From Ascidia mentula (lineage: Eukaryota > Chordata > Ascidiacea > Phlebobranchia > Ascidiidae), in contig OX387200.1 of the NCBI GenBank assembly GCA_947561715.1, positions 11,720,501-11,784,500 of the forward strand: a stretch of 64,000 nucleotides of DNA. The letters run 5' to 3'. Of this stretch, positions 50,101-64,000 are shown piece by piece. Position 1 is the stretch's first letter. Each line of letters begins with the position of its first letter. The position numbers and the translations under genes are program-made. The notes under the pieces were generated by a model. That model saw nothing but the letters and a program-made list of their open reading frames with translations, did not search any database and was not told the DNA's origin.

Positions 50101-53100
50101 TCGAAAAGTCATATACTGCAAAATGGACAAGTGCTGAAATCGCATAGTTAAATACGTTGTGCAACCGCAAAAGCAATACTGGAGTATCAGCGTTTTCCAC
50201 TGTATAATAAAGCTTGTACTGCAAAAAAATATTTTTCATCGAAAAGTCATATACTGCAAAATGGACAAGTGCTGAAATCGCATAGTTACATACGTTGTGC
50301 AACCGCAAAAGCAATACTGGAGTATCAGCGTTTTCCACTGTATAATAAAGCTTGTACTGCAAAAAAATATTTTTCATCGAAAAGTCATATACTGCAAAAT
50401 GGACAAGTGCTGAAATCGCATAGTTACCTACGTTGTGCAACCGCAAAAGCAATACTGGAATATCAGCGTTGTCCACTGTATAACAAAGCTTGTACTGAAA
50501 AAACATTATTTTTTGTCGAAAAGTCACATACTGCAAAATGGACAAGTGCTGAAATCTCATAGTTACATACGTTGTGCAACCGCAAAAGCAATACTGGAGT
50601 ATCAGCGTTTTCCACTGTATAATAAAGCTTGCACTGCAAAAAAATATTTTTCATCGAAAAGTCATATACTGCAAAATGGACAAGTGCTGAAATCGCATAG
50701 TTACATACGTTGTGCAACCGAAAAAGCAATACTGGAGTATCAGCGTTTTCCCTGTATAATAAAGCTTGTACTGCAAAAAAATATTTTTTATCGAAAAGTC
50801 ATATACTGCAAAATAGACAAGTGCTGAAATCGCACAGTTGCATACGTTGTGCAACCGCAAAAGCAATACTGGAATACCAGCGTTTTCCACTGTTAAAGCT
50901 TGTACTGAAAAAAATTATTTTTTATCGAAAAGTCATATACTGCAAAATGGACAAGTACTGAAATCTCATTGTTTCATACGTTGTGCAACCGCAAAAGCAA
51001 TACTGGAGTACCAGCGTTTTCCACTGTATAATAAAGCTTGTACTGAAAAAAAATATTTTTTATCGAAAAGTCATATACTGCAAAATGGACAAGTACTGAA
51101 ATCTCATAGTTTCATACGTTGTGCAACCGCAAAAGCAATACTGGAATATCAGCGTTTTCCACTGTATAATAAAGCTTGTACTGCAAAAAAATATTTTTCA
51201 TCGAAAAGTCATATACTGCAAAATGGACAAGTGCTGAAATCGCATAGTTACATACGTTGTGCAACCGCAAAAGCAATACTGGAGTATCAGCGTTTTCCAC
51301 TGTATAATAAAGCTTGTACTGCAAAAAAATATTTTTCATCGAAAAGTCATATACTGCAAATTGGAAAAGTGCTGAAATTGCACAGTTGCATACGTTGTGC
51401 AACCGCAAAAGCAATACTGGAATATCAGCGTTGTCCACTGTATAATAAAGCTTGTACTGCAAAAAAATATTTTTCATCGAAAAGTCATATACTGCAAAAT
51501 GGACAAGTGCTGAAATCGCATAGTTACATACGTTGTGCAACCGCAAAAGCAATACTGGAATATCAGCGTTGTCCACTGTATAATAAAGCTTGTACTGCAA
51601 AAAAATATTTTTCATCGAAAAGTCATATACTGCAAAATGGACAAGTGCTGAAATCGCATAGTTGCATACGTTGTGCAACCGCAAAAGCAATACTGGAGTA
51701 TCAGCGTTTTCCCCTGTATAATAAAGCTTGTACTGCAAAAAAATATTTTTTATCGAAAATTCAAAAATGCAAAATAGACAAGTGCTGAAATCGCATAGTT
51801 ACATACGTTGTGCAACCGCAAAAGCAATACTGGAATATCAGCGTTGTCCACTGTATAACAAAGCTTGTACTGAAAAAAATTATTTTTTGTCGAAAAGTCA
51901 TATACTGCAAAATGGACAAGTGCTGAAATCGCATAGTTACATACGTTGTGCAACCGCAAAAGCAATACTGGAATATCAGCGTTTTCCACTGTATAATAAA
52001 GCTTGTACTGCAAAAAATATTTTTCATCGAAAAGTCATATACTGCAAAATGGACAAGTGCTGAAATCGCATAGTTACATACGTTGTGCAACCGCAAAAGC
52101 AATACTGGAGTATCAGCGTTTTCCACTGTATAATAAAGCTTGTACTGCAAAAAAATATTTTTCATCGAAAAGTCATATACTGCAAAATGGACAAGTGCTG
52201 AAATCGCATAGTTACGTACGTTGTGCAACCGCAAAAGCAATACTGGAATATCAGCGTTGTCCAATGTATAATAAAGCTTGTACTGCAAAAAAATATTTTT
52301 CATCGAAAAGTCATATACTGCAAAATGGACAAGTGCTGAAATCGCATAGTTGCATACGTTGTGCAACCGCAAAAGCAATACTGGAGTATCAGCGTTTTCC
52401 CCTGTATAATAAAGCTTGTACTGCAAAAAAATATTTTTTATCGAAAAGTCATATACTGCAAAATAGACAAGTGCTGAAATCGCACAGTTGCATACGTTGT
52501 GCAACCGCAAAAGCAATACTGGAATACCAGCGTTTTCCACTGTTAAAGCTTGTACTGAAAAAAATTATTTTTTATCGAAAAGTCATATACTGCAAAATGG
52601 ACAAGTACTGAAATCTCATTGTTTCATACGTTGTGCAACCGCAAAAGCAATACTGGAGTACCAGCGTTTTCCACTGTATAATAAAGCTTGTACTGAAAAA
52701 AAATATTTTTTATCGAAAAGTCATATACTGCAAAATGGACAAGTACTGAAATCTCATAGTTTCATACGTTGTGCAACCGCAAAAGCAATACTGGAATATC
52801 AGCGTTTTCCACTGTATAATAAAGCTTGTACTGCAAAAAAATATTTTTCATCGAAAAGTCATATACTGCAAAATGGACAAGTGCTGAAATCGCATAGTTA
52901 CATACGTTGTGCAACCGCAAAAGCAATACTGGAGTATCAGCGTTTTCCACTGTATAATAAAGCTTGTACTGCAAAAAAATATTTTTCATCGAAAAGTCAT
53001 ATACTGCAAATTGGAAAAGTGCTGAAATTGCACAGTTGCATACGTTGTGCAACCGCAAAAGCAATACTGGAATATCAGCGTTGTCCACTGTATAATAAAG

Positions 53101-56100
53101 CTTGTACTGCAAAAAAATATTTTTCATCGAAAAGTCATATACTGCAAAATGGACAAGTGCTGAAATCGCATAGTTACATACGTTGTGCAACCGCAAAAGC
53201 AATACTGGAATATCAGCGTTGTCCACTGTATAATAAAGCTTGTACTGCAAAAAAATATTTTTCATCGAAAAGTCATATACTGCAAAATGGACAAGTGCTG
53301 AAATCGCATAGTTGCATACGTTGTGCAACCGCAAAAGCAATACTGGAGTATCAGCGTTTTCCCCTGTATAATAAAGCTTGTACTGCAAAAAAATATTTTT
53401 TATCGAAAATTCAAAAATGCAAAATAGACAAGTGCTGAAATCGCACAGTTGCATACGTTGTGCAACCGCAAAAGCAATACTGGAATACCAGCGTTTTCCA
53501 CTGTATAACAGAGCTTGTACTGAAAAAAATTATTTTTTATCGAAAAGTCATATACTGCAAAATGGACAAGTACTGAAATCTCATAGTTACATACGTTGTG
53601 CAACCGCAAAAGCAATACTGGAATATCAGCGTTGTCCACTGTATAATAAAGCTTGTACTGCAAAAAAATATTTTTCATCGAAAAGTCATATACTGCAAAA
53701 TGGACAAGTGCTGAAATCGCATAGTTACATACGTTGTGCAACCGCAAAAGCAATACTGGAATATCAGCGTTGTCCACTGTATAATAAAGCTTGTACTGCA
53801 AAAAAATATTTTTCATCGAAAAGTCATATACTGCAAAATGGACAAGTGCTGAAATCGCATAGTTGCATACGTTGTGCAACCGCAAAAGCAATACTGGAGT
53901 ATCAGCGTTTTCCCCTGTATAATAAAGCTTGTACTGCAAAAAAATATTTTTTATCGAAAATTCAAAAATGCAAAATAGACAAGTGCTGAAATCGCACAGT
54001 TGCATACGTTGTGCAACCGCAAAAGCAATACTGGAATACCAGCGTTTTCCACTGTATAACAGAGATTGTACTGAAAAAAATTATTTTTTATCGAAAAGTC
54101 ATATACTGCAAAATGGACAAGTACTGAAATCTCATAGTTACATACGTTGTGCAACCGCAAAAGCAATACTGGAGTTCCAGCGTTTTCCACTGTATAATAA
54201 AGCTTGTACTGAAAAAAATTATTTTTTATCGAAAAGTCATATACTGCAAAATGGACAAGTGCTGAAATCTCATAGTTACATACGTTGTGCAACCGCAAAA
54301 GCAATACTGGAGTATCAGCGTTTTCCACTGTATAATAAAGCTTGTACTGAAAAAAAAATTTTTCATCGAAAAGTCATATACTGCAAAATGGACAAGTGCT
54401 GAAATCGCACAGTTGCATACGTTGTGCAACCGCAAAAGCAATACTGGAGTATCAGCGTTTTCCACTGTATAATAAAGCTTGTACTGAAAAAAAATATTTT
54501 TTATCGAAAAGTCATATACTGCAAAATGGACAAGTGCTGAAATCGCACAGTTGCATACGTTGTGCAACCGCAAAAGCAATACTGGAATATCAGCGTTGTC
54601 CACTGTATAATAAAGCTTGTACTGAAAAAAAATATTTTTTATCGAAAAGTCATATACTGCAAAATGGACAAGTGCTGAAATCGCATAGTTAAATACGTTG
54701 TGCAACCGCAAAAGCAATACTGGAGTATCAGCGTTTTCCACTGTATAATAAAGCTTGTACTGCAAAAAAATATTTTTCATCGAAAAGTCATATACTGCAA
54801 AATGGACAAGTGCTGAAATCGCATAGTTACATACGTTGTGCAACCGCAAAAGCAATACTGGAGTATCAGCGTTTTCCACTGTATAATAAAGCTTGTACTG
54901 CAAAAAAATATTTTTCATCGAAAAGTCATATACTGCAAAATGGACAAGTGCTGAAATCGCATAGTTACCTACGTTGTGCAACCGCAAAAGCAATACTGGA
55001 ATATCAGCGTTGTCCACTGTATAACAAAGCTTGTACTGAAAAAACATTATTTTTTGTCGAAAAGTCACATACTGCAAAATGGACAAGTGCTGAAATCTCA
55101 TAGTTACATACGTTGTGCAACCGCAAAAGCAATACTGGAGTATCAGCGTTTTCCACTGTATAATAAAGCTTGTACTGCAAAAAAATATTTTTCATCGAAA
55201 AGTCATATACTGCAAAATGGACAAGTGCTGAAATCGCATAGTTGCATACGTTGTGCAACCGCAAAAGCAATACTGGAGTATCAGCGTTTTCCCCTGTATA
55301 ATAAAGCTTGTACTGCAAAAAAATATTTTTTATCGAAAAGTCATATACTGCAAAATAGACAAGTGCTGAAATCGCACAGTTGCATACGTTGTGCAACCGC
55401 AAAAGCAATACTGGAATACCAGCGTTTTCCACTGTTAAAGCTTGTACTGAAAAAAATTATTTTTTATCGAAAAGTCATATACTGCAAAATGGACAAGTAC
55501 TGAAATCTCATTGTTTCATACGTTGTGCAACTGCAAAAGCAATACTGGAGTACCAGCGTTTTCCACTGTATAATAAAGCTTGTACTGAAAAAAAATATTT
55601 TTTATCGAAAAGTCATATACTGCAAAATGGACAAGTACTGAAATCTCATAGTTTCATACGTTGTGCAACCGCAAAAGCAATACTGGAATATCAGCGTTGT
55701 CCACTGTATAATAAAGCTTGTACTGCAAAAAAATATTTTTCATCGGAAAGTCATATACTGCAAAATGGACAAGTGCTGAAATCGCATAGTTACATACGTT
55801 GTGCAACCGCAAAAGCAATACTGGAATATCAGCGTTGTCCACTGTATAATAAAGCTTGTACTGAAAAAAAATATTTTTCATCGAAAAGTCATATACTGCA
55901 AAATGGACAAGTGCTGAAATCGCATAGTTACATACGTTGTGCAACCGCAAAAGCAATACTGGAGTATCAGCGTTTTCCACTGTATAATAAAGCTTGTACT
56001 GCAAAAAAATATTTTTCATCGAAAAGTCATATACTGCAAAATGGACAAGTGCTGAAATCGCATAGTTGCATACGTTGTGCAACCGCAAAAGCAATACTGG

Positions 56101-57643
56101 AGTATCAGCGTTTTCCCCTGTATAATAAAGCTTGTACTGCAAAAAAATATTTTTTATCGAAAATTCAAAAATGCAAAATAGACAAGTGCTGAAATCGCAC
56201 AGTTGCATACGTTGTGCAACCGCAAAAGCAATACTGGAATACCAGCGTTTTCCACTGTATAACAGAGCTTGTACTGAAAAAAATTATTTTTTATCGAAAA
56301 GTCATATACTGCAAAATGGACAAGTACTGAAATCTCATAGTTACATACGTTGTGCAACCGCAAAAGCAATACTGGAATATCAGCGTTGTCCACTGTATAA
56401 TAAAGCTTGTACTGCAAAAAAATATTTTTCATCGAAAAGTCATATACTGCAAAATGGACAAGTGCTGAAATCGCATAGTTACATACGTTGTGCAACCGCA
56501 AAAGCAATACTGGAATATCAGCGTTGTCCACTGTATAATAAAGCTTGTACTGCAAAAAAATATTTTTCATCGAAAAGTCATATACTGCAAAATGGACAAG
56601 TGCTGAAATCGCATAGTTGCATACGTTGTGCAACCGCAAAAGCAATACTGGAGTATCAGCGTTTTCCCCTGTATAATAAAGCTTGTACTGCAAAAAAATA
56701 TTTTTTATCGAAAATTCAAAAATGCAAAATAGACAAGTGCTGAAATCGCACAGTTGCATACGTTGTGCAACCGCAAAAGCAATACTGGAATACCAGCGTT
56801 TTCCACTGTATAACAGAGCTTGTACTGAAAAAAATTATTTTTTATCGAAAAGTCATATACTGCAAAATGGACAAGTACTGAAATCTCATAGTTACATACG
56901 TTGTGCAACCGCAAAAGCAATACTGGAGTTCCAGCGTTTTCCACTGTATAATAAAGCTTGTACTGAAAAAAATTATTTTTTATCGAAAAGTCATATACTG
57001 CAAAATGGACAAGTGCTGAAATCTCATAGTTACATACGTTGTGCAACCGCAAAAGCAATACTGGAGTATCAGCGTTTTCCACTGTATAATAAAGCTTGTA
57101 CTGAAAAAAAAATTTTTCATCGAAAAGTCATATACTGCAAAATGGACAAGTGCTGAAATCGCACAGTTGCATACGTTGTGCAACCGCAAAAGCAATACTG
57201 GAGTATCAGCGTTTTCCACTGTATAATAAAGCTTGTACTGAAAAAAAATATTTTTTATCGAAAAGTCATATACTGCAAAATGGACAAGTGCTGAAATCGC
57301 ACAGTTGCATACGTTGTGCAACCGCAAAAGCAATACTGGAATATCAGCGTTGTCCACTGTATAATAAAGCTTGTACTGAAAAAAAATATTTTTTATCGAA
57401 AAGTCATATACTGCAAAATGGACAAGTGCTGAAATCTCATAGTTACATACGTTGTGCAACCGCAAAAGCAATACTGGAGTACCAGCGTTTTCCACTGTAT
57501 AATAAAGCTTGTACTGAAAAAAATTATTTTTTATCGAAAAGTCATATATTGCAAAATGGACAAGTGCTGAAATCTCATAGTTACATACGTTGTGCAACCG
57601 CAAAAGCAATACTGGAATATCAGCGTTGTCCACTGCATAATAA
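47180..57643 (+). repeat. 10,464-bp satellite block, copy 2
   Basis: Near-identical copy of 33319-43782. It begins at the base after the transposon and ends inside ordinary satellite, with no transposon at its right edge. Rare markers shared with copy 1 include ACCGCAGAAGC (near 47274), CATACTTGCATACG (near 48903), AGAGATTGTACTG (near 54061) and GTCCACTGCATAATAA (near 57628). Confidence 0.93.
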
Positions 57644-59894
57644 AGCTTGTACTGCAAAAAATATTTTTCATCGAAAAGTCATATACTGCAAAATGGACAA
57701 GTGCTGAAATCGCATAGTTACATACGTTGTGCAACCGCAAAAGCAATACTGGAGTATCAGCGTTTTCCACTGTATAATAAAGCTTGTACTGCAAAAAAAT
57801 ATTTTTCATCGAAAAGTCATATACTGCAAAATGGACAAGTGCTGAAATCGCATAGTTAAATACGTTGTGCAACCGCAAAAGCAATACTGGAGTATCAGCG
57901 TTTTCCACTGTATAATAAAGCTTGTACTGCAAAAAAATATTTTTCATCGAAAAGTCATATACTGCAAAATGGACAAGTGCTGAAATCGCATAGTTACATA
58001 CGTTGTGCAACCGCAAAAGCAATACTGGAGTATCAGCGTTTTCCACTGTATAATAAAGCTTGTACTGCAAAAAAATATTTTTCATCGAAAAGTCATATAC
58101 TGCAAAATGGACAAGTGCTGAAATCGCATAGTTACCTACGTTGTGCAACCGCAAAAGCAATACTGGAATATCAGCGTTGTCCACTGTATAACAAAGCTTG
58201 TACTGAAAAAACATTATTTTTTGTCGAAAAGTCACATACTGCAAAATGGACAAGTGCTGAAATCTCATAGTTACATACGTTGTGCAACCGCAAAAGCAAT
58301 ACTGGAGTATCAGCGTTTTCCACTGTATAATAAAGCTTGTACTGCAAAAAAATATTTTTCATCGAAAAGTCATATACTGCAAAATGGACAAGTGCTGAAA
58401 TCGCATAGTTGCATACGTTGTGCAACCGCAAAAGCAATACTGGAGTATCAGCGTTTTCCCCTGTATAATAAAGCTTGTACTGCAAAAAAATATTTTTTAT
58501 CGAAAAGTCATATACTGCAAAATAGACAAGTGCTGAAATCGCACAGTTGCATACGTTGTGCAACCGCAAAAGCAATACTGGAATACCAGCGTTTTCCACT
58601 GTTAAAGCTTGTACTGAAAAAAATTATTTTTTATCGAAAAGTCATATACTGCAAAATGGACAAGTACTGAAATCTCATTGTTTCATACGTTGTGCAACTG
58701 CAAAAGCAATACTGGAGTACCAGCGTTTTCCACTGTATAATAAAGCTTGTACTGAAAAAAAATATTTTTTATCGAAAAGTCATATACTGCAAAATGGACA
58801 AGTACTGAAATCTCATAGTTTCATACGTTGTGCAACCGCAAAAGCAATACTGGAATATCAGCGTTGTCCACTGTATAATAAAGCTTGTACTGCAAAAAAA
58901 TATTTTTCATCGGAAAGTCATATACTGCAAAATGGACAAGTGCTGAAATCGCATAGTTACATACGTTGTGCAACCGCAAAAGCAATACTGGAATATCAGC
59001 GTTGTCCACTGTATAATAAAGCTTGTACTGAAAAAAAATATTTTTCATCGAAAAGTCATATACTGCAAAATGGACAAGTGCTGAAATCGCATAGTTACAT
59101 ACGTTGTGCAACCGCAAAAGCAATACTGGAGTATCAGCGTTTTCCACTGTATAATAAAGCTTGTACTGCAAAAAAATATTTTTCATCGAAAAGTCATATA
59201 CTGCAAAATGGACAAGTGCTGAAATCGCATAGTTACATACGTTGTGCAACCGCAAAAGCAATACTGGAATATCAGCGTTGTCCACTGTATAACAAAGCTT
59301 GTACTGAAAAAAATTATTTTTTGTCGAAAAGTCATATACTGCAAAATGGACAAGTGCTGAAATCGCATAGTTACATACGTTGTGCAACCGCAAAAGCAAT
59401 ACTGGAATATCAGCGTTGTCCACTGTATAATAAAGCTTGTACTGCAAAAAATATTTTTCATCGAAAAGTCATATACTGCAAAATAGACAAGTGCTGAAAT
59501 CGCACAGTTGCATACGTTGTGCAACCGCAAAAGCAATACTGGAATACCAGCGTTTTCCACTGTTAAAGCTTGTACTGAAAAAAATTATTTTTTATCGAAA
59601 AGTCATATACTGCAAAATGGACAAGTACTGAAATCTCATTGTTTCATACGTTGTGCAACCGCAAAAGCAATACTGGAGTACCAGCGTTTTCCACTGTATA
59701 ATAAAGCTTGTACTGAAAAAAATTATTTTTTATCGAAAAGTCATATACTGCCAAATGGACAAGTACTGAAATCTCATAGTTTCATACGTTGTGCAACCGC
59801 AAAAGCAATACTGGAATATCAGCGTTTTCCACTGTATAATAAAGCTTGTACTGCAAAAAAATATTTTTCATCGAAAAGTCATATACTGCAAAAT

Positions 59895-62800
59895 GGACAA
59901 GTGCTGAAATGTCATAGTTACATACGTTGTGCAACCGCAAAAGCAATACTGGAGTATCAGCGTTTTCCACTGTATAATAAAGCTTGCACTGCAAAAAAAT
60001 ATTTTTCATCGAAAAGTCATATACTGCAAAATAGACAAGTGCTGAAATCTCATAGTTACATACGTTGTGCAACCGCAAAAGCAATACTGGAGTATCAGCG
60101 TTTTCCACTGTATAATAAAGCTTGTACTGAAAAAAAATATTTTTTATCGAAAAGTCATATACTGCAAAATGGACAAGTGCTGAAATCGCATAGTTACATA
60201 CGTTGTGCAACCGCAAAAGCAATACTGGAATATCAGCTTTGTCCACTGTATAACAAAGCTTGTACTGAAAAAAATTATTTTTTGTCGAAAAGTCATATAC
60301 TGCAAAATGGACAAGTGCTGAAATCGCATAGTTACATACGTTGTGCAACCGCAAAAGCAATACTGGAATATCAGCGTTGTCCACTGTATAATAAAGCTTG
60401 TACTGAAAAAAATATTTTTCATCGAAAAGTCATATACTGCAAAATGGACAAGTGCTGAAATCGCATAGTTACATACGTTGTGCAACCGCAAAAGCAATAC
60501 TGGAGTATCAGCGTTTTCCACTGTATAATAAAGCTTGTACTGCAAAAAATTATTTTTTATCGAAAAGTCATATACTGCAAAACGGACAAGTACTGAAATC
60601 TCATAGTTTCATACGTTGTGCAACCGCAAAAGCAATACTGGAGTATCAGCGTTTTCCACTGTATAAAAAAGCTTGTACTGCAAAAAAATATTTTTCATCG
60701 AAAAGTCATATACTGCAAAATGGACAAGTGCTGAAATCGCATAGTTACATACGTTGTGCAACCGCAAAAGCAATACTGGAATATCAGCGTTGTCCACTGT
60801 ATAATAAAGCTTGTACTGCAAAAAAATATTTTTCATCGAAAAGTCATATACTGCAAAATGGACAAGTGCTGAAATCGCATAGTTGCATACGTTGTGCAAC
60901 CGCAAAAGCAATACTGGAGTATCAGCGTTTTCCCCTGTATAATAAAGCTTGTACTGCAAAAAAATATTTTTTATCGAAAAGTCATATACTGCAAAATAGA
61001 CAAGTGCTGAAATCGCATAGTTACATACGTTGTGCAACCGCAAAAGCTATACTGGAATAACAGCGTTGTCCACTGTATAACAAAGCTTGTACTGAAAAAA
61101 ATTATTTTTTGTCGAAAAGTCATATACTGCAAAATGGACAAGTGCTGAAATCGCATAGTTACATACGTTGTGCAACCGCAAAAGCAATACTGGAATATCA
61201 GCGTTGTCCACTGTATAATAAAGCTTGTACTGCAAAAAATATTTTTCATCGAAAAGTCATATACTGCAAAATGGACAAGTGCTGAAATCGCATAGTTACA
61301 TACGTTGTGGAACCGCAAAAGCAATACTGGAGTATCAGCGTTTTCCACTGTATAATAAAGCTTGTACTGCAAAAAAATATTTTTCATCGAAAAGTCATAT
61401 ACTGCAAAATGGACAAGTGCTGAAATCGCATAGTTACATACGTTGTGCAACCGCAAAAGCAATACTGGAATATCAGCGTTGTCCACTGTATAATAAAGCT
61501 TGTACTGCAAAAAAATATTTTTCATCGAAAAGTCATATACTGCAAAATGGACAAGTGCTGAAATCGCATAGTTGCATACGTTGTGCAACCGCAAAAGCAA
61601 TACTGGAGTATCAGCGTTTTCCCCTGTATAATAAAGCTTGTACTGCAAAAAAATATTTTTTATCGAAAAGTCATATACTGCAAAATAGACAAGTGCTGAA
61701 ATCGCACAGTTGCATACGTTGTGCAACCGCAAAAGCAATACTGGAATACCAGCGTTTTCCACTGTTAAAGCTTGCACTGAAAAAAATTATTTTTTATCGA
61801 AAAGTCATATACTGCAAAATGGACAAGTACTGAAATCTCATTGTTTCATACGTTGTGCAACCGCAAAAGCAATACTGGAGTACCAGCGTTTTCCACTGTA
61901 TAATAAAGCTTGTACTGAAAAAAAATATTTTTTATCGAAAAGTCATATACTGCAAAATGGACAAGTACTGAAATCTCATAGTTTCATACGTTGTGCAACC
62001 GCAAAAGCAATACTGGAATATCAGCGTTTTCCACTGTATAATAAAGCTTGTACTGCAAAAAAATATTTTTCATCGAAAAGTCATATACTGCAAAATGGAC
62101 AAGTGCTGAAATCGCATAGTTACATACGTTGTGCAACCGCAGAAGCAATACTGGAGTATCAGCGTTTTCCACTGTATAATAAAGCTTGTACTGCAAAAAA
62201 ATATTTTTCATCGAAAAGTCATATACTGCAAATTGGAAAAGTGCTGAAATTGCACAGTTGCATACGTTGTGCAACCGCAAAAGCAATACTGGAATATCAG
62301 CGTTGTCCACTGTATAATAAAGCTTGTACTGCAAAAAAATATTTTTCATCGAAAAGTCATATACTGCAAAATGGACAAGTGCTGAAATCGCATAGTTACA
62401 TACGTTGTGCAACCGCAAAAGCAATACTGGAATATCAGCGTTGTCCACTGTATAATAAAGCTTGTACTGCAAAAAAATATTTTTTATCGAAAATTCAAAA
62501 ATGCAAAATAGACAAGTGCTGAAATCGCATAGTTACATACGTTGTGCAACCGCAAAAGCAATACTGGAGTATCAGCGTTTTCCACTGTATAATAAAGCTT
62601 GTACTGCAAAAAAATATTTTTCATCGAAAAGTCATATACTGCAAAATGGACAAGTGCTGAAATCGCATAGTTACATACGTTGTGCAACCGCAAAAGCAAT
62701 ACTGGAATATCAGCGTTGTCCACTGTATAATAAAGCTTGTACTGCAAAAAAATATTTTTCATCGAAAAGTCATATACTGCAAAATGGACAAGTGCTGAAA

Positions 62801-64000
62801 TCGCATAGTTGCATACGTTGTGCAACCGAAAAAGCAATACTGGAGTATCAGCGTTTTCCCCTGTATAATAAAGCTTGTACTGCAAAAAAATATTTTTTAT
62901 CGAAAAGTCATATACTGCAAAATAGACAAGTGCGGAAATCGCACAGTTGCATACGTTGTGCAACCGCAAAAGCAATACTGGAATACCAGCGTTTTCCACT
63001 GTTAAAGCTTGTACTGAAAAAAATTATTTTTTATCGAAAAGTCATATACTGCAAAATGGACAAGTACTGAAATCTCATTGTTTCATACGTTGTGCAACCG
63101 CAAAAGCAATACTGGAGTACCAGCGTTTTCCACTGTATAATAAAGCTTGTACTGAAAAAAAATATTTTTTATCGAAAAGTCATATACTGCAAAATGGACA
63201 AGTACTGAAATCTCATAGTTTCATACGTTGTGCAACCGCAAAAGCAATACTGGAATATCAGCGTTTTCCACTGTATAATAAAGCTTGTACTGCAAAAAAA
63301 TATTTTTCATCGAAAAGTCATATACTGCAAAATGGACAAGTGCTGAAATCGCATAGTTACATACGTTGTGCAACCGCAAAAGCAATACTGGAGTATCAGC
63401 GTTTTCCACTGTATAATAAAACTTGTACTGCAAAAAAATATTTTTCATCGAAAAGTCATATACTGCAAATTGGAAAAGTGCTGAAATTGCACAGTTGCAT
63501 ACGTTGTGCAACCGCAAAAGCAATACTGGAATATCAGCGTTGTCCACTGTATAATAAAGCTTGTACTGCAAAAAAATATTTTTCATCGAAAAGTCATATA
63601 CTGCAAAATGGACAAGTGCTGAAATCGCATAGTTACATACGTTGTGCAACCGCAAAAGCAATACTGGAATATCAGCGTTGTCCACTGTATAATAAAGCTT
63701 GTACTGCAAAAAAATATTTTTCATCGAAAAGTCATATACTGCAAAATGGACAAGTGCTGAAATCGCATACTTGCATACGTTGTGCAACCGCAAAAGCAAT
63801 ACTGGAGTATCAGCGTTTTCCCCTGTATAATAAAGCTTGTACTGCAAAAAAATATTTTTTATCGAAAATTCAAAAATGCAAAATAGACAAGTGCTGAAAT
63901 CGCACAGTTGCATACGTTGTGCAACCGCAAAAGCAATACTGGAATACCAGCGTTGTCCACTGTATAACAGAGCTTGTACTGAAAAAAATTATTTTTTATC
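59895..64000 (+). repeat. Duplicated block, copy 2 (28,724-bp offset), cut by window end
   Basis: Copy of 31170-35276. It provides a third version of the start of the 10,464-bp block (about 62043 onward). Differences seen include ATAATAAAGC near 62866 against ATAACAAAGC near 34142, and TTATCGAAAATTC near 63858 against TTATCGCAAATTC near 35137. Confidence 0.83.

Larger units (their letters stand above)
47180..64000 (+). repeat. 138-bp HindIII satellite array, right arm (about 122 monomers)
   Basis: Same satellite, orientation and phase as the left arm. It resumes at AAAGCTTGTACTGC directly after the transposon and runs off the window end. The first 10,464 bp copy the end of the left arm. The rest (57644-64000) is made of blocks also found at about 24-36 kb. 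The same 138-, 137- and 134-bp variant classes are present. Variants typical of the far left, such as ATGCACAAG and TGTAGTGC, were not seen here. No gene lies in this stretch. Confidence 0.97.

Overview
The window is almost entirely satellite DNA. One head-to-tail tandem repeat with a 138-bp monomer fills 1-43782 and 47180-64000, about 440 monomers at roughly 35% GC. All monomers run in the same direction, and each carries one HindIII site (AAGCTT). The only non-satellite sequence is a 3,397-bp island at 43783-47179. I read it as a decayed two-gene DNA transposon with short terminal inverted repeats. There are no tRNA or rRNA genes, no intact host gene and no prokaryotic signals. GT-AG introns, a polyadenylation signal and the long satellite array point to an animal. 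The transposon proteins resemble a transposase family common in arthropods and cnidarians, so an arthropod is my best guess, at low confidence. A centromeric or other heterochromatic location is likely but is not shown by the sequence alone.

Layout: the array has nested levels of order. Monomers of 138 bp, with 137-bp and 134-bp variants, are grouped into multi-monomer units, most clearly a 12-monomer, 1,655-bp higher-order repeat tandem at 2.2-7.2 kb and again at 18.1-21.4 kb. These units lie inside larger duplicated blocks with offsets of 4,952, 5,373, 14,057 and 28,724 bp. The largest and youngest block is 10,464 bp: 33319-43782 recurs as 47180-57643, and I saw one substitution between the copies. 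The transposon sits exactly between these two copies, so it joins the end of one block to the start of the next.

The island is read on the minus strand. From its right end inward it has a terminal inverted repeat, a possible non-coding first exon with a GTGAGT donor, the C-terminal part of a transposase-like gene (46587-45499), and a second spliced gene (45466-44264) encoding a coiled-coil protein with a DUF4806-like C-terminus. A polyadenylation signal and the left terminal inverted repeat follow. Both genes are broken.

The satellite shows very long open frames on both strands because 138 is 46 codons and the monomer lacks stops in several frames. I do not regard these as genes. The points most worth following up are the transposon at the duplication seam, the dyad-rich monomer with centromere-like higher-order structure, and the regional zoning of monomer variants.
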